From contig JAVHXV010000003.1 in assembly GCA_031119475.1 (NCBI GenBank), positions 186,001 through 250,000 on the forward strand: 64,000 nt of DNA. Reading direction: 5' to 3'. The notes beneath the pieces are model-generated. The model ran no database searches and was not told the origin of the DNA. It saw only the letters and a program-made list of their open reading frames with translations. The translations under genes and the position numbers were made by a program. The DNA comes from Pedobacter sp. (GTDB taxonomy: Bacteria; Bacteroidota; Bacteroidia; Sphingobacteriales; Sphingobacteriaceae). The number at the start of each line of letters is the position of its first letter. Within the stretch, counting starts at the first letter, position 1. Below are positions 24,145-34,345 of this stretch, one piece after another.

Positions 24145-25596
24145 TTATTTCAACCACCAGATCTTAGTATAGTTGGTATCACCACCTAAGGCCGTAACTG
24201 CAGCTTGATAATTTGCTTTGTTTACTGTGTTCTCAGTTGATGGATAACGGTGTCTCAACGGAATACCGCCAGCTTGTACCGCAGCAGCAGCAGGAGTCAA
24301 TGTTGGGAATCCTGTTCTTCTCCAATCTGTCCATGATTCAAAACCGTTTAGGTACAAGTGTACCCATTTTTCAGTCATGATCTGTTGTAGACCAGTAGCC
24401 GCATTGTAAACTACTGTAGGTTGAGCCATGTAGTTTGCATAAGCAGTAGCCGTATACACACCATAGGTTTCGAATGAAGCTTTGATCGCATCAGCATAGT
24501 AGAGTGCAGCTTGTGCATCGCCACCTGGCAACCAAGCCACATCTGGCCTGGTCATTTCTGCCATAGAGAACAATACTTGTGCACGGCTGAAAATCAACGC
24601 AGGAGATCCAGCGCCCCTAAAGTAATCACCAACCCTGCTATATGCATTCGGGATACTTGGTGCAGCAGAAGTACCATAAGGCAAGCCTACGATTGTACCA
24701 TTTGGCAAAGTCTCAGCATAGATCTTCAACCTAGGGTCAGATTTAGGCGCCATGTAATCTGTCAAGGTTTTAGAGATGGCATAGTCATTCCTTGTCAAAT
24801 AGTTGGTATAAAAAGGATTGTAGTTGTTTGGATCGCCAGATAGGTAGTTATACCTGATATCATCTGCCGAAGAAGCAATTACTCCTGCTGTAATGGCATT
24901 GTTGAATTCAGTTTTACCAACTGCTGGTTTGTTTTTCTTCAAACGCAAAGCCATCATCATACGGGCAGTATTTGCGAATGTTTTCCACCTCGCCATGTTA
25001 CCTTTGAACAAGATATCGCCACCAACACCTGTTTGGCCAACTTGGATCTGGGCAACAGCTTCCGTCATCTCTTTGAACAAGTCGGTATAGATGTCTTCTT
25101 GCTTATCGTATTTTGGAGCAATTACTTCAATACCTTTAAGGGCATCAGAGTAAGGAATATCTCCCCAACGGTCAGTCATTGTCCAGAAGAAATACGCTTT
25201 CAGGATACGGGCAACAGCAATCTGGTTAGCTGGAGCACCATCTGCACTTGGATCTGTTGATAATTTTACTCCAGGAACAGTTTTTCCAGAGTTGATATCA
25301 ATAATCGCTTTCAAGTTAAACAACTGGTTGTAATAGCTAGGATTGAAATCGAACTCAGTACCTGAATACCAAGATGCACCTGGATATGGTCCTTCAGACA
25401 AATGTTGCACATAGAAAGTTGCTGAACCAAAACCAAAAGCGGTTGCTGGCAACTGTTGCAATGAATTCGTTAAAAGAGACCTTGTAGACGCCTGGCTCAA
25501 AGCATATTGAGAGACGTTGGTATCCTCAAAATCTGAGGGTTTACATGCTGCGAACATCACAATCGCGGCAGCAATGATAGAAATATATTTTCTCAT
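24145..25596 (-). CDS. SusD/RagB-family outer-membrane lipoprotein (SusD-like_2 type)
   Basis: A 483-residue surface lipoprotein. The signal peptide ends in a lipobox with Cys18 (VMFAACKPSD). The TPR-like helical core of SusD proteins is visible in AVARILKAYFFWTMTDRWGDIPYSDAL (shown in pieces: WTMTDRWGDIPYSDAL), KGNMARWKTFANTARMMMAL and, at the C-terminus, IMTEKWVHLYLNGFESWTDW. It caps its SusC partner, encoded 23 bp upstream, and delivers a ligand. No hydrolase lies beside this pair, so the ligand cannot be guessed. Confidence 0.93.
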   Translation of the reverse strand: MRKYISIIAAAIVMFAACKPSDFEDTNVSQYALSQASTRSLLTNSLQQLPATAFGFGSATFYVQHLSEGPYPGASWYSGTEFDFNPSYYNQLFNLKAIIDINSGKTVPGVKLSTDPSADGAPANQIAVARILKAYFFWTMTDRWGDIPYSDALKGIEVIAPKYDKQEDIYTDLFKEMTEAVAQIQVGQTGVGGDILFKGNMARWKTFANTARMMMALRLKKNKPAVGKTEFNNAITAGVIASSADDIRYNYLSGDPNNYNPFYTNYLTRNDYAISKTLTDYMAPKSDPRLKIYAETLPNGTIVGLPYGTSAAPSIPNAYSRVGDYFRGAGSPALIFSRAQVLFSMAEMTRPDVAWLPGGDAQAALYYADAIKASFETYGVYTATAYANYMAQPTVVYNAATGLQQIMTEKWVHLYLNGFESWTDWRRTGFPTLTPAAAAVQAGGIPLRHRYPSTENTVNKANYQAAVTALGGDTNYTKIWWLK

Positions 25597-25619
25597 AATC
25601 TTTTTTTTTAAAAATAATC

Positions 25620-28600
25620 CTAGAATGAAGCTCTCAAGTTAAGACCAAATTGTCTTGTTTGACTTAGCTGTCCACCTTCTTGCCAGTATGTTTCTAGCTC
25701 TGAAGGGTCAACACCATACTTTTTAGAAGGACCCGAGATCAACCAAGCATTACCAACGGTTACGCCCAAGTTTACACTCTTAACAGGAACATTGCCTAAA
25801 AGTTTTTTAGGAATTTGATAACCTAATCTTACTTCACGTAATTTAATGTACGAAGCATTGATCACAAAGTTGCTTGACTCATTTTGTTGAGCAGTATAAT
25901 AGAATGATTTAGCAGAAATGTACCTGTTATTGGCATTACCATTGGCAAATACTGAATTAGGCACTTTGATACCACCTTTACCAACGTTACCGCCAGCTAA
26001 AGTATAGGCACCTGGATAATCCCTGATATCTCCACCTTTATCGTTTAGACCAACAGTCGTTGCGCCCAAACCATCACCAGTTACGAACATGGTCGTGTGT
26101 GAGAAGAATAGACCATCTTTTTGGAAGTCAATAGAGAAAGCCAAATCAATTCCTTTGTAGTTGAAGCTACTGTAGAAACCACCAGTCCATTTAGGCAACA
26201 CTGTTCCCAAATCTACGTTTGAGTTGAACAATGGCTGTCCGTTAGCACCAACGATAACTTGGCCGGCAGCGTTACGTTGCCAGTTACGGCCAACCAACAT
26301 ACCAAATTCAGCGCCTTCACGGTTTTCGATACGAACACCTGGAGCCAAACCTGAAGTACCAGCGATTACTGTTTTCTGCAATGGACTTAGTTCTTTAACA
26401 AGCGACTCGTTGGTAGCAAAGTTTAGACCCATGTTCCAAGTAAATGTTGAGCTCTTAATTGGAGAACCAGTAAGCGATAGCTCCATACCTTTACTTTGGA
26501 TATCACCCGCATTGATCTGTGCAGTTTGGAAACCAGTAGATCCTGGAATTGTTAGACCAAGGATCTGGTTGATACTGTTATCCCTGTACCAGGCAAAATC
26601 GATACCTACACGGTTCCAGAATTTCAATTCGGCACCTACCTCGAATGATCTTGTCAATGAAGGTTTGATCAAACCACTTCTGTATTGGTTACCGATTGAA
26701 GCCGAAGCGTTACCATCAAAGATGTTTCCTCCAGAAATAGCAATCAATGTAGAGTTAAAGCCCAAATCCGATCCTACCTGTGCCCAAGATCCCCTAACTT
26801 TACCAAAAGTCAAGATGTCTTTGATGCCAGAGTTTTTGATCAGCTCAGAGAACACGAAACTGGTCGAAACAGAAGGATAGATATAGCTGTTATCGCTTTC
26901 AGGCAATGCTGAAGACCAATCGTTACGTACAGTCGCATCTAAATAAAGGAAGCTCTTGTAACCCAATGAAGCACGGCCCAATACAGATCTTACATCTTTT
27001 TGGTTGATGGTATTCGCTGTAGTTGGTCTAGCCACAGATGCTTCGATACTGAAGAAGTCAGGGAAAGTCAGACCACCAGCGGTAGACATGCTCAATCCTT
27101 GTTGCCTGTTGGTACGCAAGTTGATACCAACTGCTCCATCCAATGAGAAATCACCAAAAGTTTTTCTGATGTTCAAGTTGGACTCATAGTTGAACTCGGT
27201 GTTGGTATTGCTGCTGATGTCATATGAATCAACCAAGTTCACACCACCGGTTGCGATCCTGAAATCACCAAAACTATCGTTGAAGTCTAAACGCACACGG
27301 TTATCCCAGTTTAACCAGTTGGTAATTTTGTAGTTCAAGCCCAAGTTACCAAATACATAGTTGGCCTTGCTTGTACCATAGTTTTTCTCTACAGTGAAGT
27401 ACGGGCTATCCCAATATTGAGGTCTAAGCAAACCACCAACTTTGGTATCTAATCTTGCGGTACCGTTTGGATCTCCAATGTTCCATGACTGGTAGCTGCC
27501 ATCAGGCAATTTGTAGTCTTTCAACTTTTCGATATCCAATTGACGGTGCCACCACTGGTTAAAGTTTTGTGGTACGTTCAGACCATCGTTACGATAGCCT
27601 TCCTGTAAGTTACCGATTGTTTTTACACGACGATAGTTGATGTCGGTAGAAACGGTAAATTTAGGACTGATGTCATAAGAAGCTGAGAAACCTACTTGGT
27701 TATTATCTCTTCTTGATCCAGGAACAATAAGCGTCCTGTTTTGGTTGGCATAAGTTAAACGATAGTTAAACTTGTCTGTACCACCAGTAAATGCAATACT
27801 GTTGTTTAGGTTTCTACCTGTTTGGAAGAAATCTTCTACGTTGTTCGGTTGTGGAACGAATGCCGAAGTTTTACCGAAATCAGCACCAGGGAACCATGAG
27901 TAGTAAGGACGATATTGTTGTCCGTTCATTTTTGGACCCCAGCTTTCATCATTACCATACTCCAACATACGCTGACCTTGGAAAGCAGCCCATGAAGCTG
28001 GGTGTACCCCTGGATCGTAGTTAAAGATATAGAAACCTTCATCATCTAAATAACCAGCACCCAACGAATTTTTGTCGGTATAACCAGATTTAGAACCACC
28101 ACCGTACTCATCTTGGTAATCAGGTTTCAATGATAGGTTTTCAAGACTCACGCCAAGGTTCACTTCAATAGCAGCTGCGCTATTGCGTGTTCCTTTTTTG
28201 GAAGTGATCAAAACCACACCATTCTGGCCTCTACTACCCCATACTGCTGTCGCTGCCGCACCTTTCAATACAGAAATGTTGTCGACATTGTCCATCAGGA
28301 TGTTTTCTTGTGCTGTTGGCGTACCATCCACTACAAATAGTGGTGTAGCTAATCCCAAGCCTTTCACACCACGGATAATGATGTCTGCGTTACCAAAAGC
28401 CGAAGAAGGTGAACCCACCAGTTTCACACCGGCAACTTTACCTGCCAACGCGTTACTCACGTCAACCGCTTTGGCAACAGTCAAATCTTCGCCACCAACG
28501 CGTTGAACCGAATAACCTACTGATGCAGCAGCTCTCGATTGTCCCAAACCGGTAACAATTACTTCAGAAAGTGCTTTAGAGTCAGCGGTCAGGGTTACGT

Positions 28601-28874
28601 TAACGGTAGTTCCTGAAATCGCTTTGGTTTGCGCTACATAACCAAGATAGCTAAAGGTCAATTCTCTAGCACTTGCAGGAACTCTCAAAGAAAACTTACC
28701 ATCAGCTCCAGTAGTGGTCCCTACTGTCGTAGCATTTGAAACTTTAACGGATACACCTGGAATCGGCAATCCGTCCTCACTTGCAGTTACTGTACCCGTG
28801 ATAACGCGCTCTTGAGCAAACGCGGCCACGAATACGGCACAGCACATGAATAAACTTAGTACAAGTTTTTTCAT
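25620..28874 (-). CDS. SusC/RagA-family TonB-dependent receptor
   Basis: A 1084-residue outer-membrane beta-barrel. A signal peptide (to AFA, about 20) is followed by a carboxypeptidase-D-like beta-sandwich (about 22-100), a plug domain (about 110-225, with SNALAGKVAGVKLVG and DIIIRGVKGLG) and the barrel, which ends in Phe (LNLRASF). There is no STN domain, so control by an anti-sigma factor is unlikely. It is the first gene of a two-gene operon with susD. Its N-terminus and promoter differ from those of the two receptors at 36868 and 43043. Confidence 0.94.
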   Translation of the reverse strand: MKKLVLSLFMCCAVFVAAFAQERVITGTVTASEDGLPIPGVSVKVSNATTVGTTTGADGKFSLRVPASARELTFSYLGYVAQTKAISGTTVNVTLTADSKALSEVIVTGLGQSRAAASVGYSVQRVGGEDLTVAKAVDVSNALAGKVAGVKLVGSPSSAFGNADIIIRGVKGLGLATPLFVVDGTPTAQENILMDNVDNISVLKGAAATAVWGSRGQNGVVLITSKKGTRNSAAAIEVNLGVSLENLSLKPDYQDEYGGGSKSGYTDKNSLGAGYLDDEGFYIFNYDPGVHPASWAAFQGQRMLEYGNDESWGPKMNGQQYRPYYSWFPGADFGKTSAFVPQPNNVEDFFQTGRNLNNSIAFTGGTDKFNYRLTYANQNRTLIVPGSRRDNNQVGFSASYDISPKFTVSTDINYRRVKTIGNLQEGYRNDGLNVPQNFNQWWHRQLDIEKLKDYKLPDGSYQSWNIGDPNGTARLDTKVGGLLRPQYWDSPYFTVEKNYGTSKANYVFGNLGLNYKITNWLNWDNRVRLDFNDSFGDFRIATGGVNLVDSYDISSNTNTEFNYESNLNIRKTFGDFSLDGAVGINLRTNRQQGLSMSTAGGLTFPDFFSIEASVARPTTANTINQKDVRSVLGRASLGYKSFLYLDATVRNDWSSALPESDNSYIYPSVSTSFVFSELIKNSGIKDILTFGKVRGSWAQVGSDLGFNSTLIAISGGNIFDGNASASIGNQYRSGLIKPSLTRSFEVGAELKFWNRVGIDFAWYRDNSINQILGLTIPGSTGFQTAQINAGDIQSKGMELSLTGSPIKSSTFTWNMGLNFATNESLVKELSPLQKTVIAGTSGLAPGVRIENREGAEFGMLVGRNWQRNAAGQVIVGANGQPLFNSNVDLGTVLPKWTGGFYSSFNYKGIDLAFSIDFQKDGLFFSHTTMFVTGDGLGATTVGLNDKGGDIRDYPGAYTLAGGNVGKGGIKVPNSVFANGNANNRYISAKSFYYTAQQNESSNFVINASYIKLREVRLGYQIPKKLLGNVPVKSVNLGVTVGNAWLISGPSKKYGVDPSELETYWQEGGQLSQTRQFGLNLRASF

Positions 28875-29061
28875 AATTCAATAAAATTTAGGTTAGTTAA
28901 TAATTAATTAATCCTTAAATATGATTAAAAGTATATTTGAATCAAAATTTTAAGTCCTAAAAAAAATTGAAAATCGCTGTAAGTTGTTGAAAGTTAAACA
29001 CTTATAATTTAACATTTTTTAACAACTTCCGCACGCCAAAGGCAAATAGAGAGGGAAGCCA

Positions 29062-29069
29062 CAAAGTTA
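29062..29069 (-). promoter_or_regulatory. -7 promoter box (TAACTTTG) of the first SusC/D operon
   Basis: A perfect TAnnTTTG on the minus strand, about 187 nt before the susC ATG. No -33 TTG is seen. If used, it gives a long A/T-rich 5' leader (28875-29055) that contains no obvious hairpin regulator. The rest of this spacer holds nothing else. Confidence 0.4.
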
Positions 29070-29110
29070 CGATTTTAAAACGTAATTCTTAGTTGTTGTG
29101 GAAAATTTTA

Positions 29111-30802
29111 CTAATTATTAGAAGTAGTTGACCTTAAAGGACTTCCGATAGTTTTATAGTTGCCATCGCCTTTTAGGATAGCCAAGATTTGGCCCTGGTT
29201 ATTGAATAGCGCTTTTGCCCGACCTACTTCCTGGTCATATTGGAAAGCTTGCTCAACTTTTCCTTTCTCAAAATAATATCGGCTAATGATCTGGGTTTCC
29301 AATACCCTTCTGATCTCTTCTTTATGTGCAATCAGGTCAGTCTTTTTTGCTCCGAGCATTTTCGTCCTCAATGCATCAAGATCGGCCTTTACGGCAGGCA
29401 ATTTGTTTTCATGCTCGGCTTCTGCAGTGAGATCGGCCAATAAATGCTCGGTTTTGGAAACATAGCTATAGTCTTTATCTGCCAACGAACTCACAAATTG
29501 CGCATAATCTGCATCGCTCAATTGAAATGCCTTTGCATTGGGGACACTTGGATGTGCTTTGCGATAGGCATTGGCATAAGCAAAGAACAGGTTCTTATTA
29601 GCTAAGGAAACCGTAATCGGGCTATATTTGTTGGCTTCGACCACAATATCGGGATAAACACCATTTGCATTGTAGACTGTGCGGCCTGCCCGGGTGCCAA
29701 AGGCCTTCATCAATGAATCGGCCATTTTTTCAGCTTTCCCATTTTCATCCTTGTGCGCGTAATCCAAAGCCTGGATGCATCGCCCCGATGGCGTATAATA
29801 TTTGGCCACGGTTACCTTGACCAAACTGTTGTATGGCAGGTTGAATGTCTGCTGCACAAGTCCCTTGCCGAAGCTTCGCTGGCCGATGATAACGGCCCGG
29901 TCAAGATCCTGTAGCGCGCCGGCAACAATTTCTGAGGCAGAGGCCGATGAACCGTTGACCAACACCGTAAGTGGCACGGTTGGCGATAGCGGCTGGCTCA
30001 CCGTCGTATATTTAATGGTCTTTTCAGGATTTCTTCCTTTTTGGATAACCACAAGCACATCCTTGGGCACAAAAAGGTTAACGATCTTGACGGCCTCCTG
30101 CAAAATTCCGCCGCCATTATTGCGGAGATCCAGGATTACGCCCTTCGGATTGTTTTTATTGATGTTTTCTAGCGCTTCCCTTACCTCCTGACCTGCATTT
30201 TCCAAAAACTTATCTAGCTTGATGTAACCAATATTTCCATCCAACATACCAGAATAGGTAACGTTTGGCTGCTTGATTTCTTCCCGTGTCAAAGTGAGGT
30301 TTAGCGTTGTCCCTTCACGCAGGAGCGTAAGTGCCAAGGTACTGCCTTTTGGGCCACGGAGCAATTGACTGATCTGTGCACGGTCTTTGCCCTTGGTTTC
30401 AATGCCATTGATCTTAATGACCTGATCGCCGGCCTTTACGCCCTGTTTATGTGCAGGATTCCCTTCTGTTACTTCGTTCACGAACAGGTTTCCATCAATG
30501 AATAAGGTACCTGCACCGATCCCGCCGTATTGTGTGCTGATGTATTTTAATTTGTAGTCTTCGATTTCAGACTCTGGAATGTATTCGGTATAAGGATCTA
30601 AGCCCTCCAACATGGAATCTATTCCCGTGCGCATCAGATCTGAAGGATTGGTTTCTTCTACATAATTGATGTTGATCTCCTTGTACAGCGAAGCAAAAAT
30701 ATCCAGGTTTTTGGAAACCAGGAAAAGGTCATCCTTAAATGCGAGCAGGGCAGATATGGCGCCAAACGCCAATATGATGAGGCTTATCCTGAGTCTTTTC
30801 AT
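29111..30802 (-). CDS. C-terminal processing peptidase, S41 family (CtpA/Prc-like)
   Basis: A 563-residue periplasmic protease anchored by an N-terminal membrane segment (about 5-22). A PDZ domain (about 88-165, with GAGTLFIDGN and KQGVKAGDQVIKINGIETKG) precedes the S41 catalytic domain. The nucleophile Ser is in NGSSASASEIVAGAL and the general base Lys in SFGKGLVQQTF. The C-terminal 150 residues are helical and charged, with no known domain. It recognises C-terminal tails of exported proteins; the specific target is unknown. Confidence 0.93.
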   Translation of the reverse strand: MKRLRISLIILAFGAISALLAFKDDLFLVSKNLDIFASLYKEININYVEETNPSDLMRTGIDSMLEGLDPYTEYIPESEIEDYKLKYISTQYGGIGAGTLFIDGNLFVNEVTEGNPAHKQGVKAGDQVIKINGIETKGKDRAQISQLLRGPKGSTLALTLLREGTTLNLTLTREEIKQPNVTYSGMLDGNIGYIKLDKFLENAGQEVREALENINKNNPKGVILDLRNNGGGILQEAVKIVNLFVPKDVLVVIQKGRNPEKTIKYTTVSQPLSPTVPLTVLVNGSSASASEIVAGALQDLDRAVIIGQRSFGKGLVQQTFNLPYNSLVKVTVAKYYTPSGRCIQALDYAHKDENGKAEKMADSLMKAFGTRAGRTVYNANGVYPDIVVEANKYSPITVSLANKNLFFAYANAYRKAHPSVPNAKAFQLSDADYAQFVSSLADKDYSYVSKTEHLLADLTAEAEHENKLPAVKADLDALRTKMLGAKKTDLIAHKEEIRRVLETQIISRYYFEKGKVEQAFQYDQEVGRAKALFNNQGQILAILKGDGNYKTIGSPLRSTTSNN

Positions 30803-30824
30803 ACAGTTCTATAAATTTTGATAC

Positions 30825-31040
30825 TTACAACCTGTTCCCATCGGCATCTGCCAGGGCCTTACGGATCGTAAATTCAATGTAGGCCTGGTCTCTTTTTACC
30901 AGATCCATCAACTGTTTTACCAATTGGTCTTCCTGTCCCGGACTGAAAGAAAGATCGGCCTGGGCCAATTCCCTATATTTTCTCAAAAATTTAATCCTAA
31001 CTCTTTCCCAGGTTTGAGGGGTAAGTGTAAAACTGGCCAT
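30825..31040 (-). CDS. Small CsbD-like protein
   Basis: A 71-residue helical protein. The layout (Trp near residue 11, VRIKFLRKYRELAQADLSF, then GQEDQLVKQLMDLVKRD) resembles CsbD-family stress proteins, where W, the ADL/DDL turn and the G-x-E-x-L segment are conserved, though the match is distant. It lies 22 bp upstream of the S41 protease gene on the same strand, with a -7 promoter box just upstream, so the two may form one operon. Function unknown. Confidence 0.6.
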   Translation of the reverse strand: MASFTLTPQTWERVRIKFLRKYRELAQADLSFSPGQEDQLVKQLMDLVKRDQAYIEFTIRKALADADGNRL

Positions 31041-31057
31041 AATTCTTACTTAAACTA

Positions 31058-31065
31058 CAAAACTA
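31058..31065 (-). promoter_or_regulatory. -7 promoter box (TAGTTTTG) of the CsbD-like/S41 operon
   Basis: A perfect TAnnTTTG on the minus strand, 17 nt before the ATG at 31040. No -33 TTG is in range. Confidence 0.5.
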
Positions 31066-31090
31066 CAAAATTTTAAGGATTACCAGTACA

Positions 31091-33724
31091 TTACCTCAAA
31101 ATGGTCAGGCTTCCTGTAAGCCTCGGACAATCGGTCTTCAGGTCAATTATAAAATAATAGGTACCGGTTGGGAGTAATTTCCCCTTGTACCTGCCATCAA
31201 ACGGCTCAGTATAGCCCCTTGAATAAAATACCCTTCCCCCGTCGCGGTTGTAGACACTAAATTCTCCCGTGAAATAGCCTTTCACCCCCTCAATCTGCCA
31301 ATAATCGTTTATGCCGTCGCCATTGGGCGAAAATGCATTCGGAACGTTCAGCGCTGTAACGGTCATCCCCGTAAAATCTAGAAACTGGCCATCAACTTTA
31401 CAGCCATTCTGATCGGTAACCTGTAAAACATAAATGCCGGGCACAACGCCGCCCAAATTGAGTCCTTGGGCTACTTCAATGCCATTTTGGTCTTTCCACG
31501 AATAGGTATATGGGCCAGTGGTACCATTAATGGAAATTCCGCTGGTACTCACGAACCTACCGTCGCAGCTAAGGTATTTCTGTACTGCGCTGTAATTGAT
31601 CGTTGGTAGGGGTTCTTCCAGGATCTCAAACACTGCAGCTTCGCTTTCACATCCATTCTGGGTTGAAACCATGAGCCGGTAACTGCCGGGAACAAGGTTT
31701 TCTGCAGTTTCTGTATTTCCGACTACATTGTTCTGCACGTCGAGCCATCTAAACGTAAATGGATCATTGGACGGTGCGCCAACCACAACGATTTTGCCAT
31801 TGGCCGCACCGCAGGTAGCGTTTTTAAGGTTAAAACTCCTGATGCTATATTGCGCATTATTGTTGGGAACCAAATAGGTTGTTGATATGACCTTACAGGC
31901 ACCAGTTCCAGCCTCAAAATAATACCTTCCTGTGGGTACATTGATCAGGTTATCTGTATTGGCCACAAAATTGCCATTATCACGATTGTACCATGTTCTG
32001 GGAACATTGTTCGACACGGTAATGCCAGATATGCTGCCATTTGATCCTGAACAGGTTTCTGGAACAATGCTCATACCATTTTCGGAAATGCTGATCGGAA
32101 TGGACACTACTTCGACCACAGTAGATTCGATGTAGCAATTCCCGCCCTGGCTCACTGTGAGGTAATAACGGCCGGCCGGAACATTCTGGAGGTCCAGAGC
32201 TGTACCGACCAGTTCCTCGGTATCGGCATTTCGCCATTGGAAAACAGTGGCATCATAAGCACGCATTTTGGTAATTCCTCCAGTGCTCTTCCCGCAGATG
32301 GTGCGTTGCGGCTCGTGAACCGAATCATCTATATAAGGTTTTGAAAAATCTGTTGTCGCTCCATCGCTATTTGTTCCTGTACCGGTAATTCGGCCATTGA
32401 TCACGCCATTGTAAACCCAATTGCCACTTGCATCAGCTTGGATGGTCGCAATCCATGTCTTACCTTCGCAACCGGGACAAGAATCCACATAAAACAATTC
32501 AATAGTGGAGTTTGGCAGGTATTTGCCGGTAACCTGCGTAGGCGTAATGGTAGTCATGTGCATAGGTATGATCGTACCGGCAGACATGTTTTTGAACTCA
32601 ATACCCAGGCCATTACAGTAAAAGCTATTTTTAAGCATGGTTATGGGATAGGAATTGCTATTACTTACACCTATGTTATTGTAGGCGATGATGTTTCCAT
32701 CAGCCAGATTGCTTCCACCTATAATTCCACTATTCATCTGATGGAGCGCTATGCCAATCTGATTGCCAAAAGCTTCGGTGCCAAGCGGACCTGTACCAAT
32801 GCGGTTTCCGGTAAGCGAAAATCCAGATGGAGATGAATAGATGTACATTCCATTTAGCTGCGCGCAGATGATGTTATTTGAAATTTGGGGTGTTCCGGTT
32901 GTAACGGTGAGGATAATTCCGATGGCATTTGAAGGGATGACCGTAGCGAGGGTCTTATCCAGGCCGATCACGTTGTTCGCAATCATCAATGTGCCATTGC
33001 TACCATATAGGCCAATTTCAAATCTGGTATTGGCGGTGATCAGATTACCTTCTGCAACAGTATTGCCACCAACAATGCTGTTCTTTGCATTTCTGATCTC
33101 CATTCCACTTACATTGGGCTGGGCACTGATGCCATCGGGCGATAGACCGATCAGGTTTGAAGAGATCTTTAAGTCACTGTTGTCCATTTTAGGGAGTTCT
33201 GCCCTAGATAAGATCCCAACATCATTCGCTGCAAAGCAATTTGATTTTCCCGGTGCGCCAATGGTGATGAAAGCAGTATTAAAAAGATGTATCGCACAGT
33301 TCCGATCCTTGTCTGCCGTAGTTGGCGTACTGATAAAACCACTAAAATAACAACCGTAGATCTCAATATGATCTGCATTCTCTAATCTAAGGCCATTAAA
33401 TAGCGGCCCTCCACCCCTGGTAATCCATACCTTGATGTCGGGATGGCCAAGTGCGGCAAATGGCTGCGTAGTTCCATCGATGATGATGTTACTGGTCAAG
33501 ATCGGCAGTTCGGCAACCAAGCTAATGGTTACATCAGTAATGGTGCTGCCCGGCAAATTAAAATAGATGAAATCTGTGCTGCCCGTTCCATTGGCATTGG
33601 CCAAGGTAATGGCTTCCCTTAGCGATCCCGTTCCCGAATCGCTGGTAGCAGTGACGTAAAAAGTCGCTGCTTTAACCTGCGCAAGGCCAATAAATAGGAA
33701 AAGCAGAAAGAACAGCTTTCTCAT
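31091..33724 (-). CDS. Secreted beta-helix protein with T9SS type B C-terminal domain (CHU_C)
   Basis: An 877-residue secreted protein. The start ATG 33724 gives a clean signal peptide (MRKLFFLLFLFIGLAQVKA); the longer reading frame adds 37 residues with no signal. Residues about 22-50 carry the TSDSGTGSLREAITLANA motif typical of secreted repeat proteins. About 60-420 form a parallel beta-helix (repeats with NNVIG, GNIIAYN, GNRIG). About 480-790 carry Ig/SprB-like repeats with Cys pairs. The last 90 residues are a gliding-motility-associated domain (VPNAFSPNGDGINDYW ... LPTGTYYFIIDL), a type B sorting signal for the type IX secretion system. Probably an adhesin or surface glycan-binding protein. 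Confidence 0.88.
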   Translation of the reverse strand: MRKLFFLLFLFIGLAQVKAATFYVTATSDSGTGSLREAITLANANGTGSTDFIYFNLPGSTITDVTISLVAELPILTSNIIIDGTTQPFAALGHPDIKVWITRGGGPLFNGLRLENADHIEIYGCYFSGFISTPTTADKDRNCAIHLFNTAFITIGAPGKSNCFAANDVGILSRAELPKMDNSDLKISSNLIGLSPDGISAQPNVSGMEIRNAKNSIVGGNTVAEGNLITANTRFEIGLYGSNGTLMIANNVIGLDKTLATVIPSNAIGIILTVTTGTPQISNNIICAQLNGMYIYSSPSGFSLTGNRIGTGPLGTEAFGNQIGIALHQMNSGIIGGSNLADGNIIAYNNIGVSNSNSYPITMLKNSFYCNGLGIEFKNMSAGTIIPMHMTTITPTQVTGKYLPNSTIELFYVDSCPGCEGKTWIATIQADASGNWVYNGVINGRITGTGTNSDGATTDFSKPYIDDSVHEPQRTICGKSTGGITKMRAYDATVFQWRNADTEELVGTALDLQNVPAGRYYLTVSQGGNCYIESTVVEVVSIPISISENGMSIVPETCSGSNGSISGITVSNNVPRTWYNRDNGNFVANTDNLINVPTGRYYFEAGTGACKVISTTYLVPNNNAQYSIRSFNLKNATCGAANGKIVVVGAPSNDPFTFRWLDVQNNVVGNTETAENLVPGSYRLMVSTQNGCESEAAVFEILEEPLPTINYSAVQKYLSCDGRFVSTSGISINGTTGPYTYSWKDQNGIEVAQGLNLGGVVPGIYVLQVTDQNGCKVDGQFLDFTGMTVTALNVPNAFSPNGDGINDYWQIEGVKGYFTGEFSVYNRDGGRVFYSRGYTEPFDGRYKGKLLPTGTYYFIIDLKTDCPRLTGSLTILR

Positions 33725-33944
33725 TGCTGCAGCATATCTAATTGGTGAACGATAGGATAGATAAAAATAAGCGTTTCTGGCTACTTTCCAATACCAACTG
33801 AAAAAAGTGGGTAAAGGCTTGCTTTGCCTGTTCAAAAAATGAATGGCCTGAACAACTTGAACATCACAATGTATTGATTATCAGTCACAATTTCAGCAAC
33901 AAAAAGGTAAATTTAATTATCCATTCACCCTAATCCCTATTGTT

Positions 33945-34289
33945 ATGAAAAATCTAGTCACCAAACTTGCCGCCATTCTTTTATTGGTTTCGTTGAGCTC
34001 TTTAAAAGTCAAGGACGATCTGGGCTATGTTACCCTTGAAGTTAGCTATCTCCAGACCATGGGCGGTACGGCCACCATCCAGAATACCGATACCGGTCTG
34101 TATTATTACCTGAATGCCGTGGACACCTTTGATCAGATCCAAGTGCCTTATGGAAATTACGTATTGGTTTCCGCCGCGGCGAATTCCTGCAACCCACCGC
34201 TTATTTCGGGCGTTACCACCTCGACCGGCTATTGGAGCTTCGTTATTGATGCAAGCAATAGCTTTACGATCTATGCAAGTTGTTACTGA
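33945..34289 (+). CDS. Small secreted protein of unknown function
   Basis: A 114-residue protein with a signal peptide (KLAAILLLVSLSSLK) and a mature all-beta domain of about 90 residues rich in Thr, Ser and Tyr. Two Cys (NSCNPP and YASCY) may form a disulphide. The segment VPYGNYVLVSAAANSC is like a prealbumin/CarboxypepD-like sandwich strand, but this is weak. It is monocistronic and ends at a strong terminator. No family is recognised. Confidence 0.65.
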   Translation: MKNLVTKLAAILLLVSLSSLKVKDDLGYVTLEVSYLQTMGGTATIQNTDTGLYYYLNAVDTFDQIQVPYGNYVLVSAAANSCNPPLISGVTTSTGYWSFVIDASNSFTIYASCY

Positions 34290-34293
34290 CGCA

Positions 34294-34331
34294 CAAAAAA
34301 AGGGTTGGCCCAGTGGACCAACCCTTTTTTT
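34294..34331. terminator. Bidirectional terminator
   Basis: The stem GGGTTGG / CCAACCC (34302-34324) has A-run and T-run flanks. It separates the convergent genes at 33945-34289 and 34346-35143. Confidence 0.9.
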
Positions 34332-34345
34332 ATAGTCGAAAAAAT

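Noticed and set aside
29008..29030. TTAAC repeats before the first susC, possible second PhoP box
   Set aside because: The spacing is 10 bp, not 11, it is in A/T-rich sequence and there is no correctly placed -7 box on that strand.
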